A DNA stretch of 64,000 nucleotides from Sphingobacterium haloxyli (GTDB lineage Bacteria; Bacteroidota; Bacteroidia; Sphingobacteriales; Sphingobacteriaceae). The DNA is taken from the NCBI RefSeq assembly GCF_002980525.1, contig NZ_PVBQ01000010.1:78502-142501 (forward strand), given 5' to 3'. Under the pieces are notes generated by a model. The model had not been told where the DNA came from and did not search any database. It saw nothing but the letters and a program-made list of their open reading frames with translations. Made by a program: the position numbers and the translations under genes. Positions 23,587 to 32,480 of the stretch are shown piece after piece (within the stretch, counting starts at the first letter, position 1; each line of letters starts with the position of its first letter).

Positions 23587-26500
23587 ATGATGTATTTTAA
23601 AAAAGTGATGAAACTAGTAGCTATGCTATTGCTTTTTACGCTTTCTACCGCTACGGCGAGTAGTTACGGCCAACAAAATATTACCTTAAAGACAAACCAT
23701 ACCCCGCTAGGTAATGTGCTCAAAAATCTGGAAAACCAAGTCGATTATTATTTTGTATATCGCGAGGCCGAAATAAAGGGGATATCAATAGACCGGGTTC
23801 AACTGAAAAATGTACCGCTTACTAAAGCATTGAACGAGATATTGCAGGGGACGAATATTGTATACAATATCGTTGGTAAAAATATTGTACTAAAGAAAGT
23901 TTCCGCTGTAGCTGCTCCTATCATACAGCAACAGGTAGCGGGTACTGTAGTCAACGACCTGGGAGAGGCCTTGATTGGTGCTACCGTGGTGGTTCGGGGA
24001 AAAAGCTTGCAGACACAAACGGACGTAAATGGGGCATTCCAATTAACGGGCGTAGAGAAGGGGGACGTTTTGGTAGTGTCTTATATCGGCCATTCACCGG
24101 GCGAACTGGTATACGATGGGCAAACACAACTATCCATTACACTTAATGCCACTGCCGGTGATTTGGATGAAGTAGTCGTGGTAGGTTATGGTACGCAGAA
24201 GAAAATAAATTTGACGGGCGCTGTAGGCTCGATTTCGGGCGAAGATTTGGAAAGCAGGCCGATTACCAATGTGGGACGCGGATTACAAGGGCAGATACCG
24301 GGGCTGACAGTGAGAGGAGAGAATACCGCCCCTGGTGCGCAAGCGCCTAAGATTCGTATTCGTGGCGTGGGTACTTGGGGTGACGCCGAACCGCTGATTG
24401 TTATCGACGGCGTGCCCGGTGGCAATATGAATATCCTGAATCCCGACGATATCGAAAGTATCTCGGTACTGAAAGACGCTGCCTCCTCTTCTATTTATGG
24501 GGTACGGGGCGCAAATGGGGTTATTTTGGTGACGACCAAAAAAGGTACGTCCGGCAGCCCAACGTTGAGCATGAGCAGTTACTTTGGTTGGCAGACGCCC
24601 ACGGCGCTACCGAAGTTCTTGGGTTCGCCCGACTACATGATGCTGCAGAACGAAGCAAATATTAACGCTGGGCAAAATCCGACCTATACGGAGGAGCAGA
24701 TTGAAATTGCACGTAATGGATCGGATCCAAACTATTTTGCAAATACCGATTGGATTGATGAAGTATACCGCAAGAGTGCTCCGCAACAAAATTATAACCT
24801 AAGCCTACAGGGAGGCCATGACAAAACGAGTTACTATGCTTCGTATGGTTATTTGGGTGAAGGTGGACTCGTCGTTGGCGACAATTTTAAAGCGGGAAGA
24901 CACAACGCGCGTTTACGGTTAAACACGGAGGTTTTTGACCGCATTAAATTAGATGGTAACTTGGGATATGTAGATCGCGGGTATGATGGTTCGGCTTCGG
25001 GAACGAGTCCGCTTTCGGCCGCGATATCGATCCGCCCATTAGTTCCTGTACGTTTTACCAATGGTAGTTGGGGTTATCATGGCGGACAGAGCAATCCGGT
25101 GGCTTGGGCACAAGATGGTGGGACAAATAGCTTCACATCGCAAGAAATCACCGCCAACATCGCGGCAACGGTCAACCTTTTTGAGGGTCTGGATCTAAAG
25201 GGACAGTATGGCTTGGTAAAGTACAATTCCAAACGGAATACATTACTTAAAACTATCAATTATTTCAGTCCAGACGATAATGAATTGATCTACCGCACGA
25301 ACTACCCGAATAGTATGCGGATGGATCATTATGCCCAAACCTACCAGACGTTTATCGCAACAGCCCATTACAACAAGACGATTCAAGAGAATCATAACAT
25401 AACGGGGTTATTGGGGTATTCATTGGAGGAGACGGTAGGGAATGATTTCTGGGCATCCCGCCAAAGTCTTGCTACACAGGATTTGCCCTCGTTGGTAGTG
25501 GGTACGGAAAATCAATTGAACGGGAGTGCTAGTAAACAAAACGCACTCATGTCTTTCTTTGGTCGTGTGAATTATGACTACAATAGCAAATACTTGTTGG
25601 AAGGTAACTTCCGCTACGATGGTTCGTCGAGATTTCATCCAGACGTACGCTGGAACTGGTTCGGTTCCTTTTCGGCTGGCTGGGTATTCAGTGAAGAAGG
25701 TTTCTTTGAGGATTTAAAGGGATTCTGGAATTTGGGTAAGGTACGGTTCTCTTATGGTACCCAAGGGAATGACAGGGTTATGGATCCGAACAACAACTCG
25801 GTTCGCGACTTTCCGTATCTGGCAACCTTAGCGCCGGTTGGCGTTACGTCCAACAATCCTATCGGCGATCAGCAACGCGTGGGCTTCCGGCAAAACTATA
25901 TTCCCAACCCCCTATTGTCTTGGGAGTCATCCGAAAAGACTAATATTGGTCTGGATTTAGCTTTCTTTTCGAACAGATTGAGTGTAACTGGGGATTATTT
26001 CGTCAATAACACGAATAACATATTGCTTCCACGGCTACTTCCGGATGTTATCGGCGTGGGAACAAATTATATGTCGTATAATGCGGGATCGGTAGAAAAT
26101 CGGGGCTGGGAAGTGGTCCTGGGTTGGCAAGACCGTATTGGCGAGGTGCGGTATGGTGCAAACTTCAACCTGTCGGACGTGCGAAACAAAGTGACGCATT
26201 TGGATGACCGTAGCGAAGTGCTGGGCGACCGGGTACGTTTGGTGGGTCATCCATTGGATGCTTTTTATGGCTTCATCGCCGACCGCATTGCCCAGGTGTC
26301 GGATTTCGATGTAGTCGACGGGCAGTATGTGCCTAAGTTTCCGTTTCAAAGTGGGGACTTGGTTGGCCCGGGCGACTTGATCTACAAACCGACGGATCCG
26401 GATGCGACGGCAATCACGGTACAAAATGACAGGCATATTCTGGGCAGCGATATCCCTCGATATACGTACGGCTTCCGAGGCGACCTAGCATATAAAGGAT

Positions 26501-26934
26501 TCGATTTCAGTTTCTTCTTGCAGGGTGTTGGAAAAGCAGACGGTTATCTCGCGGGTTCTGCCAGACATCCCTTCATTAACAACAGTGCGATGCCGCAAGA
26601 AGTGCATTTGGATCGCTGGACGCCGGATAACACCGATGCCTCGTATCCGCGTTTTGTATACTTACGGACACATAACACGCGCATGTCGTCCAAATGGATC
26701 GAGGACGCCTCGTACTTGAGGTTGAAAAATGTGCAACTGGGGTATACGTTCCCGGCTCCATGGATGGAGAAAATGCGCGTAAGCAAATTAAGGCTGTATG
26801 TATCGGGAGAAAACCTTTTTACCAAAACGGATTTCTTCTATGGGTATGACCCGGAAGTGCCGGTGGGTAATACGGGTGGATACTATCCGCAGGTGAAAAC
26901 GTTTACGGTTGGTCTTAACTTAAATCTTAAATAA
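23587..26934 (+). CDS. SusC/RagA-family TonB-dependent outer-membrane transporter with N-terminal STN signalling domain
   Basis: A 1115-residue receptor. Signal peptide, then an STN (secretin/TonB short N-terminal) domain at about 30-105 (LKTNHTPLGNVLKNLENQ), a carboxypeptidase-regulatory domain at about 118-200 (AGTVVNDLGEALIGATVVVR), the SusC hallmark DEVVVVGYGTQKK, a plug (GVRGANGVILVTTKKG) and a barrel of about 700 residues ending ...FTVGLNLNLK. The STN domain marks it as a signal transducer to the FecR/sigma pair upstream, besides importing a glycan or peptide. Either ATG at 23587 or 23590 may start it; the first overlaps the TGA of a short upstream frame. The substrate is unknown, as no hydrolase is encoded beside it. 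Confidence 0.95.
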   Translation: MMYFKKVMKLVAMLLLFTLSTATASSYGQQNITLKTNHTPLGNVLKNLENQVDYYFVYREAEIKGISIDRVQLKNVPLTKALNEILQGTNIVYNIVGKNIVLKKVSAVAAPIIQQQVAGTVVNDLGEALIGATVVVRGKSLQTQTDVNGAFQLTGVEKGDVLVVSYIGHSPGELVYDGQTQLSITLNATAGDLDEVVVVGYGTQKKINLTGAVGSISGEDLESRPITNVGRGLQGQIPGLTVRGENTAPGAQAPKIRIRGVGTWGDAEPLIVIDGVPGGNMNILNPDDIESISVLKDAASSSIYGVRGANGVILVTTKKGTSGSPTLSMSSYFGWQTPTALPKFLGSPDYMMLQNEANINAGQNPTYTEEQIEIARNGSDPNYFANTDWIDEVYRKSAPQQNYNLSLQGGHDKTSYYASYGYLGEGGLVVGDNFKAGRHNARLRLNTEVFDRIKLDGNLGYVDRGYDGSASGTSPLSAAISIRPLVPVRFTNGSWGYHGGQSNPVAWAQDGGTNSFTSQEITANIAATVNLFEGLDLKGQYGLVKYNSKRNTLLKTINYFSPDDNELIYRTNYPNSMRMDHYAQTYQTFIATAHYNKTIQENHNITGLLGYSLEETVGNDFWASRQSLATQDLPSLVVGTENQLNGSASKQNALMSFFGRVNYDYNSKYLLEGNFRYDGSSRFHPDVRWNWFGSFSAGWVFSEEGFFEDLKGFWNLGKVRFSYGTQGNDRVMDPNNNSVRDFPYLATLAPVGVTSNNPIGDQQRVGFRQNYIPNPLLSWESSEKTNIGLDLAFFSNRLSVTGDYFVNNTNNILLPRLLPDVIGVGTNYMSYNAGSVENRGWEVVLGWQDRIGEVRYGANFNLSDVRNKVTHLDDRSEVLGDRVRLVGHPLDAFYGFIADRIAQVSDFDVVDGQYVPKFPFQSGDLVGPGDLIYKPTDPDATAITVQNDRHILGSDIPRYTYGFRGDLAYKGFDFSFFLQGVGKADGYLAGSARHPFINNSAMPQEVHLDRWTPDNTDASYPRFVYLRTHNTRMSSKWIEDASYLRLKNVQLGYTFPAPWMEKMRVSKLRLYVSGENLFTKTDFFYGYDPEVPVGNTGGYYPQVKTFTVGLNLNLK

Positions 26935-26943
26935 TCGTTAGCT

Positions 26944-28623
26944 ATGATTCTTCGCAAAAAATATATACACAACTTTAAATTAGCGGTATTGCTGCTGGGT
27001 TTAGGAACTATGAGCAGCTGTAGTGATTTTTTGGATCGGTATCCGCAGGACGAGATTGTCGATGAGACGTTCTGGAAAACGCAGGAGCAACTGGAAATGG
27101 CTGCAACGGCCATCTACTCACGCGTGAAGGCCAAAAACTTCGTGGATATGGAAAATATGGGGGAAAATACCATGTGGCCACAAACGAATCAGTACAAAGA
27201 TATTGGATCGGGCGTGTTCCCCGTAACGCAACCTACCGTGAACGACGAATGGCGGAATATGTTCCGGGATGTACGGGAATGTAATGCTTTTTTAGAAAAC
27301 TATGAGGGGGCAGAAGAAACAGATCCAGGTGCAACGGAAAGACTTGCTGCGGAAGTGCGCGTAATCCGTGTACTGAATTATAGCTTTATGACCTCATTTT
27401 TTGGTGATGTGCCCATTATCACCAGTACGCTTGATCCGGATGATCCTGAAGTGTATGGAGAGAGAGATCCCCAAGAACAAGTGGTAGACTTCTTGTTGAA
27501 TGAACTTGATCTGGCTGCGGAGCATCTTTCGGAGGAGATTCCGACGGGTGATAATCTGGGTAGGGTAAATAAGGCTACGGCGTTGGCCTTAAAGGCGAGA
27601 ATCGCCTTGACATATGGACGCTTTGAGGTGGCCGAACAGGCGGCAAAGGCGGTGATGGACATGGGTATTTATTCGCTGTACAGCACCGGTGATCCGGAAA
27701 CGTCGTACTATGATCTGTTTACACGAAATGGTAAACTCGCAGAAGGACGTAATAAAGAAACGATCTTTGCACGTATGCACAAGATGGATATCATCATGCA
27801 TAACTTAAGCCGGGAAATCCAGGTGCCGGATCAATTTGCCCGCTTTGTGCCTACACGTTCGCTTGTAGAATCGTATTTATGTAGCGACGGGTTGCCGATT
27901 GATAAATCGCCCCTTTATAAAGACGATACCTATGCGGATGTGTTCAAAAACAGAGATCCGCGCATGACGCAAACCATCCTCGTACCGGGCGATAGCTGGG
28001 GGGGACGTTATGACGGTAGACCCGTAGCGGACAATCCTGACCCGACCATCTTCATGGTACCTAAATTCAGCCAAGATGGCCGTGGTTCGGTAACGACAAC
28101 AGGTTACTATTATAAAAAATACGTGGAACCAAGCGCCGTCCCTAATTACAACCGAGATGACAATGATATCCATCATATCCGCTACGCAGAGGCGTTGCTT
28201 ACCTATGCAGAGGCGCGTTTCGAACAGGGTAAGCTGACGCAAGCTGATCTCGATATCTCCATCAACTTGCTTCGTGACCGGGTGGGCATGAGCAGAATGG
28301 ACCTCGCTTTCTTGGCGCAGCACGGCATGGATGTCCGTGAAGAGATCCGCAGAGAACGTCGTGTCGAATTAGCGCTCGAAGGCCATCGCTATTTTGACGT
28401 GAGAAGGTGGAAAGAAGGGGAACGTCTTGGCCGAGATATCGAAGGTGTAAAAGCTTCGTGGTTTCCGGCATTAAGCTCAGATGCTTACCGAAAAAACGCG
28501 GAGGGCTATTTGGTCGTGCAATGGAACAGGAGATTTGAATCTCCGAAGAATTATCTGTGGCCCGTTCCACAGGTACAAAGGGAGCGAAATCCGGCACTGG
28601 GACAAAATCCGGGTTGGGAGTAG
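26944..28623 (+). CDS. RagB/SusD-family outer-membrane nutrient-binding lipoprotein
   Basis: A 559-residue lipoprotein whose signal peptide ends in LGTMSSC. The mature part starts SDFLDRYPQDEIVDETFWKT, a standard SusD N-terminus, and contains TPR-like helices (about 60-260) and the conserved C-terminal block RRERRVELALEGHRYFDVRR followed by WPVPQVQRERNP. SusD proteins cap the SusC channel on the cell surface and capture the substrate. It starts ten bases after the SusC gene, so the two are coupled, and the pair ends at a strong terminator. No glycoside hydrolase, sulfatase or peptidase follows. Confidence 0.95.
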   Translation: MILRKKYIHNFKLAVLLLGLGTMSSCSDFLDRYPQDEIVDETFWKTQEQLEMAATAIYSRVKAKNFVDMENMGENTMWPQTNQYKDIGSGVFPVTQPTVNDEWRNMFRDVRECNAFLENYEGAEETDPGATERLAAEVRVIRVLNYSFMTSFFGDVPIITSTLDPDDPEVYGERDPQEQVVDFLLNELDLAAEHLSEEIPTGDNLGRVNKATALALKARIALTYGRFEVAEQAAKAVMDMGIYSLYSTGDPETSYYDLFTRNGKLAEGRNKETIFARMHKMDIIMHNLSREIQVPDQFARFVPTRSLVESYLCSDGLPIDKSPLYKDDTYADVFKNRDPRMTQTILVPGDSWGGRYDGRPVADNPDPTIFMVPKFSQDGRGSVTTTGYYYKKYVEPSAVPNYNRDDNDIHHIRYAEALLTYAEARFEQGKLTQADLDISINLLRDRVGMSRMDLAFLAQHGMDVREEIRRERRVELALEGHRYFDVRRWKEGERLGRDIEGVKASWFPALSSDAYRKNAEGYLVVQWNRRFESPKNYLWPVPQVQRERNPALGQNPGWE

Positions 28624-28646
28624 TATACTATTTTCCCGTCAATACA

Positions 28647-28674
28647 AAAGCGGTATCTTTTTAGGTACCGCTTT
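28647..28674. terminator. Bidirectional rho-independent terminator
   Basis: A perfect 9-bp stem AAAGCGGTA/TACCGCTTT with a 10-nt loop and T-rich flank on the plus strand, between the stop of the SusD gene (28623) and the stop of the convergent rmlA gene (28684). Confidence 0.85.
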
Positions 28675-28683
28675 TTGGTTATT

Positions 28684-29544
28684 TTACTTTGCGATACGCT
28701 TTAAATATTCTCCGTATCCGGACTTTATCAGAGGTTCGGCGAGTTGTAGCAGTTGCTCTTTGTCAATATAGCCCATCCGGTAAGCGACTTCTTCGATAGC
28801 GCCGATCTTCATCCCCTGCCGCTCCTCAATAACCTGGATAAACTGACCGGCTTGCATCAGTGATGTGATGGTTCCGGTATCCAGCCAAGCGGTTCCGCGG
28901 TCGAACACGCCTACTTTAAGTTTGCCCCGAAGGAGATATTCTTTGTTGATGTCGGTGATTTCCAATTCTCCGCGCGCGGAGGGCTTTATGTTTTTAGCGA
29001 TTCCAATCACGTCGTTATCATAAAAATAGAGCCCCGGCACGGCATAGTTTGATTTGGGTACGGCTGGCTTCTCCTCTATGGATACCACGTTTTTCTCCGC
29101 GTCAAACGCGACGACACCGTACCGTTCGGGGTCGTGCACGGGATAGGCGAATACCACCCCGCCGTCCGGATCGGCACAACCTTGCAGCAATTTGGACATT
29201 CCCGATCCATAGAAGATGTTGTCGCCCAAAATGAGCGCTACTTTATCGCTACCGATAAATTCTTCGCCTAAGAGAAACGCTTGTGCAAGTCCGTCTGGAC
29301 TGGGTTGTTCTTTATAAGAAATCTGACAGCCGATTTGAGAACCATCTCCCAGTAGTTTTTGAAAATTTGGTAAGTCTTGGGGAGTCGATATGATGAGAAT
29401 CTCGTGGATACCGGCCAACATCAGGGTAGATAGTGGGTAGTATATCATCGGCTTGTCGTACACCGGCATAAGCTGCTTGGATACGGCCAGTGTTAATGGG
29501 TGTAAACGCGTGCCGGAACCTCCGGCTAATATAATACCTTTCAT
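28684..29544 (-). CDS. rmlA: Glucose-1-phosphate thymidylyltransferase
   Basis: A 286-residue cytoplasmic enzyme making dTDP-glucose from glucose-1-phosphate and dTTP, the first step of dTDP-L-rhamnose synthesis. Seen: [16 protein letters not shown] (nucleotide-binding signature), [46 protein letters not shown] and [14 protein letters not shown]. Length is that of the family (about 285-295), so it is complete. It is the last gene of the rmlBCDA operon (spacing 27 bases from rmlD) and faces the SusD gene across a shared terminator. Rhamnose is likely used by the GT2 enzymes of the EPS operon. Confidence 0.97.
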   Translation of the reverse strand: MKGIILAGGSGTRLHPLTLAVSKQLMPVYDKPMIYYPLSTLMLAGIHEILIISTPQDLPNFQKLLGDGSQIGCQISYKEQPSPDGLAQAFLLGEEFIGSDKVALILGDNIFYGSGMSKLLQGCADPDGGVVFAYPVHDPERYGVVAFDAEKNVVSIEEKPAVPKSNYAVPGLYFYDNDVIGIAKNIKPSARGELEITDINKEYLLRGKLKVGVFDRGTAWLDTGTITSLMQAGQFIQVIEERQGMKIGAIEEVAYRMGYIDKEQLLQLAEPLIKSGYGEYLKRIAK

Positions 29545-29571
29545 TTTTTCGCTTTTTACCGGTAGAAACTT

Positions 29572-30477
29572 TTAGTGTTCTAACGCAATCATCTCCGTTA
29601 GGCTATCTAACCAAAACGGAACTCGAACGTTAAAAGTACGTTTTATCTTACTTTTATCCAATAGAGAATAGGCTGGACGCTTGGCTGGCGTGGGGTATTG
29701 GGATGTAGGAATGGGGGTTACTCGGCATGTGGTGCCAATCAACTCCTGGATCTTGACTGCAAAATCATACCATGAAAGCTGGCCCTCGTTGGAATAATGA
29801 TAAATACCGGGGTGCCATTTATCGGTTTTTATGATAGCAATAATCGCTTGCGCGAGGTCTCTTGCGTGGGTTGGAGAACCGATCTGATCGTGAACGACGG
29901 ACAATTCTTCTCGTTCATGCAGCAGGCGAACCATGGTTTTGACAAAGTTATTGCCATACGCTGAATAGACCCAGGAAGTACGTATAATAATGCTCTCGGG
30001 AGCCCATTTTTGTATAGCTTGCTCACCTTTCCACTTCGTCAGCCCGTAGCAATTCAGCGGTGCGGTGGGCGCGTCTTCTTTTAGGGGTTCGCTGGAATGG
30101 CCGTCAAAAACGTAATCGGTGGAAATTGCAAGCAGTTTTGCTCCATGCAGGCGGCAATATTGTGCTATTTCCTCTGTAGCCAAATGATTAACGGCATCTG
30201 CGAGTTCCGGTTCACTTTCCGCTTTATCCACGGCTGTGTATGCTGCTGCGTGGATAATGATATCGGGTTCATACATCCCTAGTATATCTTGGATAATAAG
30301 CGTTTGTTCTAGTGGAAGTTGCTTTCTATCCAAAAAGAATGTCTCGAAAGCTTCTTCTTTTCCGAACAGTGCTTTTAGCTCGGAGCCTACCTGTCCATTA
30401 GATCCTGTTATGAGGATTCGTGGGGCACGGCCTGGGGTTCGTGACGCCGTATCCGTAGATTGTTGATTGTCTTGCAT
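29572..30477 (-). CDS. rmlD: dTDP-4-dehydrorhamnose reductase
   Basis: A 301-residue short-chain dehydrogenase that reduces dTDP-4-keto-L-rhamnose to dTDP-L-rhamnose. The NAD(P)H loop is RILITGSNGQVGSELK; HAAAYTAVDKAESEPELA and STDYVFDG follow, and the catalytic YGLTKWKGEQ supplies the Tyr-x-x-x-Lys pair. TSWVYSAYGNNFVKTM and RPAYSLLDKSK near the C-terminus are family-typical. The first 20 residues are a polar extension; an in-frame start closer to PRILITG is not available, so the ATG at 30477 is kept. Third gene of the rmlBCDA operon, 23 bases after rmlC. Confidence 0.95.
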   Translation of the reverse strand: MQDNQQSTDTASRTPGRAPRILITGSNGQVGSELKALFGKEEAFETFFLDRKQLPLEQTLIIQDILGMYEPDIIIHAAAYTAVDKAESEPELADAVNHLATEEIAQYCRLHGAKLLAISTDYVFDGHSSEPLKEDAPTAPLNCYGLTKWKGEQAIQKWAPESIIIRTSWVYSAYGNNFVKTMVRLLHEREELSVVHDQIGSPTHARDLAQAIIAIIKTDKWHPGIYHYSNEGQLSWYDFAVKIQELIGTTCRVTPIPTSQYPTPAKRPAYSLLDKSKIKRTFNVRVPFWLDSLTEMIALEH

Positions 30478-30500
30478 TGGCTTTTATTAAATGTGCTAGA

Positions 30501-31037
30501 TTACTTCTCCCAGAAAGGTAGAACCTGATCTTTGTCGGAGATAACTAACTCGTCTTCTGGCAATCGCCAATCGATTGCCAATGTCGGATCGTTGTAGCGT
30601 ATGCCCCATTCAGAAGCCTTATTGTAGAAATTATCACATTTATAAAAAAATGTAGCAGCATCGGAGAGCACGACGAAACCGTGTAAAAAGCCTCGCGGAA
30701 TAAATACTTGCAGATTGTTTTCATCGGAGAGTTCGACTGCTTCGTATTGCCCGAAGGTAGCTGAATCAGGGCGTGCATCTACCATGATGTCTAACACGCG
30801 TCCCTGCAATACGCGCACCAGTTTCGCTTGCGCGTGTTCGCCTCCTTGGGCGTGCAGACCACGGAGCACACCTTTGGTGGAAAATGACTGGTTGTCTTGT
30901 ACAAAACGTGTTTCCGTGCCGCTTAGCTCCTGGAAGGTTTTTTCGTTAAAACTCTCAAAGAAATAGCCTCGATTATCGCCCAGTTTTAGGGGTTCTAAAA
31001 TAAAGCATCCTTTGAGTTTCGTTTCTATTTTCTTCAT
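30501..31037 (-). CDS. rmlC: dTDP-4-dehydrorhamnose 3,5-epimerase
   Basis: A 178-residue cupin-fold epimerase acting on dTDP-4-keto-6-deoxyglucose. Seen: CFILEPLKLGDNRGYFFESF, FVQDNQSFSTKGVLRGLHAQ with the catalytic His, AKLVRVLQGRVLDIMVDARP, and IPRGFLHGFVVLSDAATFFY. Length fits the family. Second gene of the operon, 19 bases after rmlB. Confidence 0.96.
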   Translation of the reverse strand: MKKIETKLKGCFILEPLKLGDNRGYFFESFNEKTFQELSGTETRFVQDNQSFSTKGVLRGLHAQGGEHAQAKLVRVLQGRVLDIMVDARPDSATFGQYEAVELSDENNLQVFIPRGFLHGFVVLSDAATFFYKCDNFYNKASEWGIRYNDPTLAIDWRLPEDELVISDKDQVLPFWEK

Positions 31038-31056
31038 CTATTGTTTTTTTGCCTCC

Positions 31057-32109
31057 TTATTTACCATATTGCTCCTCATAATACTGCTGATAATTTCCCG
31101 AGGTGACGTTCTCTAACCACTCCCTATTGTTTAGGAACCAATCGATAGTCAGGGAAAGTCCTTCTTCAAATGTAACCGACGGCGTATATCCTAATTCGGT
31201 ACTGACTCGGGTGGCATCAATAGCGTAACGCAAATCATGGCCCGGTCGATCTTTTACATAGGTAATCAATTTTTCTGACGTTCCCGAAGACCTGCCGAGC
31301 TTCTCGTCCATCTGTTTGCAAAGCTCTTTAACCAGATCAATATTTTTCCATTCATTGAAGCCGCCAATATTGTACGATCTGCCGTTTTCCCCTTGGTGAA
31401 AAACTAGATCAATGGCTTTAGCGTGATCTACCACAAACAGCCAGTCGCGGGTATATTTCCCATCGCCGTATATAGGAAGCGGTTTGTTGTTCAGTATATT
31501 AAGAATACAGAGGGGTATCAGTTTTTCGGGAAAGTGATTCGGCCCGTAGTTATTAGAACAGTTCGTGATAACGACCGGTAATCCGTATGTGTCTTGATAA
31601 GCGCGTACAAAATGGTCGGAAGAGGCTTTTGACGCTGAGTATGGCGAATGCGGATCATACGGGGTATCCTCCGTAAACAGCCCGGTTTCTCCTAAAGTAC
31701 CGTAGACCTCGTCAGTTGATACATGATGGAAGCGCTTGCCTTGGAAATTGTCTTTCCACGTTTCACGTGCCGCATTCAAAAGGTTCACCGTGCCCACCAC
31801 ATTCGTCATCACGAAATCAGTTGGCGTCGAAATAGACCGATCCACATGAGATTCCGCCGCTAAATGGATGACACCATCAGGCTGATGATCCTTGAATAAC
31901 GCCAATATGCCCGCTGCATCGCGGATATCTTGTTTGATAAAGGTGTAATTCGGTTTTCGCTCTATATCTTTTAGGTTTTCCAGATTACCGGCGTAGGTCA
32001 GGGAATCGATATTCACAATATGGTAATCGGAATATTTGTTTACAAATTCGCGAACCACATGCGATCCGATAAAGCCCGCTCCGCCTGTAATGAAAATCGT
32101 TTTGTTCAT
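31057..32109 (-). CDS. rmlB: dTDP-glucose 4,6-dehydratase
   Basis: A 350-residue extended SDR enzyme making dTDP-4-keto-6-deoxyglucose. Seen: IFITGGAGFIGSHVVREF (NAD loop), HLAAESHVDRSI, HVSTDEVYGTLGE with the Thr-Asp-Glu of the dehydratase site, and YSASKASSDH (Tyr-x-x-x-Lys). NCSNNYGPNHFPEKLIPL is also diagnostic. First gene of the rml operon. Its -7 box TAACTTTG ends four bases before the ATG, so the mRNA may be leaderless. Copy R1 of the structured repeat begins at that box. Confidence 0.97.
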   Translation of the reverse strand: MNKTIFITGGAGFIGSHVVREFVNKYSDYHIVNIDSLTYAGNLENLKDIERKPNYTFIKQDIRDAAGILALFKDHQPDGVIHLAAESHVDRSISTPTDFVMTNVVGTVNLLNAARETWKDNFQGKRFHHVSTDEVYGTLGETGLFTEDTPYDPHSPYSASKASSDHFVRAYQDTYGLPVVITNCSNNYGPNHFPEKLIPLCILNILNNKPLPIYGDGKYTRDWLFVVDHAKAIDLVFHQGENGRSYNIGGFNEWKNIDLVKELCKQMDEKLGRSSGTSEKLITYVKDRPGHDLRYAIDATRVSTELGYTPSVTFEEGLSLTIDWFLNNREWLENVTSGNYQQYYEEQYGK

Positions 32110-32113
32110 AATT

Positions 32114-32121
32114 CAAAGTTA
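32114..32121 (-). promoter_or_regulatory. rmlB promoter -7 box, four bases before the ATG
   Basis: TAACTTTG on the minus strand, then AATT, then the rmlB ATG. Full match to TAnnTTTG; the spacing predicts a transcript starting at or next to the A of the start codon. Confidence 0.65.
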
Positions 32122-32480
32122 CTTCTTTTCCGCTTTTTCTTGATAAAAAGGGACAAAAATCAAGACTGAATATGGTTCTGCGATTTTCCTTTGTCTATTC
32201 CTAAACAAAATAAACTCACTTCGTTCAGACAGAATTTTGTTTTTGACGGAATAGCCTTTATGAAAATGGCCGCAGAACAATATAAGGTCGTTTAAAATAC
32301 GCGTAAACACATAATTATATTAAACTTTTAGATACGCCATGCACGATCCCCAAATTAACAGATAATGTCGCATCAAAAATTTTGAGATATGTAGAAACAA
32401 TATTTTTGCATTATCCAGCCCATCAAAATTTTTAAGCGACGATTTTTTTTGTTTCTTTTTTTGAGGGAAAAAAAGAAAAA
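32121..32480. repeat. R element copy R1: structured interspersed repeat filling the 371-bp gap
   Basis: Read on the plus strand, it has these parts: hairpin H1 (32133-32150, loop CTTGAT 32139-32144); ATCAAG at 32159-32164 complementary to that loop; a closing helix P2 (32170-32181 with 32272-32283, 11 of 12 paired); an inner hairpin H3 (32204-32211 with 32234-32241); H5 (GTCGC at 32367-32371 with GCGAC at 32436-32440, then 11 bp 32375-32385 with 32423-32433); and end hairpin H6 (32452-32462 with 32468-32478). Aligns along its length with 34979-35353 and 44551-44932. One end touches the rmlB -7 box and the other the stop codon of the CpsB-like gene. Confidence 0.85.

Noticed and set aside
26035..26436. 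133-codon ORF antisense to the SusC gene
   Set aside because: Frame shadow of the barrel-coding region with no independent support.
27877..28323. 148-codon ORF antisense to the SusD gene
   Set aside because: Shadow of a well-supported SusD gene; no start signal or recognisable domain.
32119..32310. 63-codon minus-strand ORF inside repeat R1
   Set aside because: It is read through the hairpins of the R element, is not kept open in R2 or R3, and its start has no promoter or family similarity.
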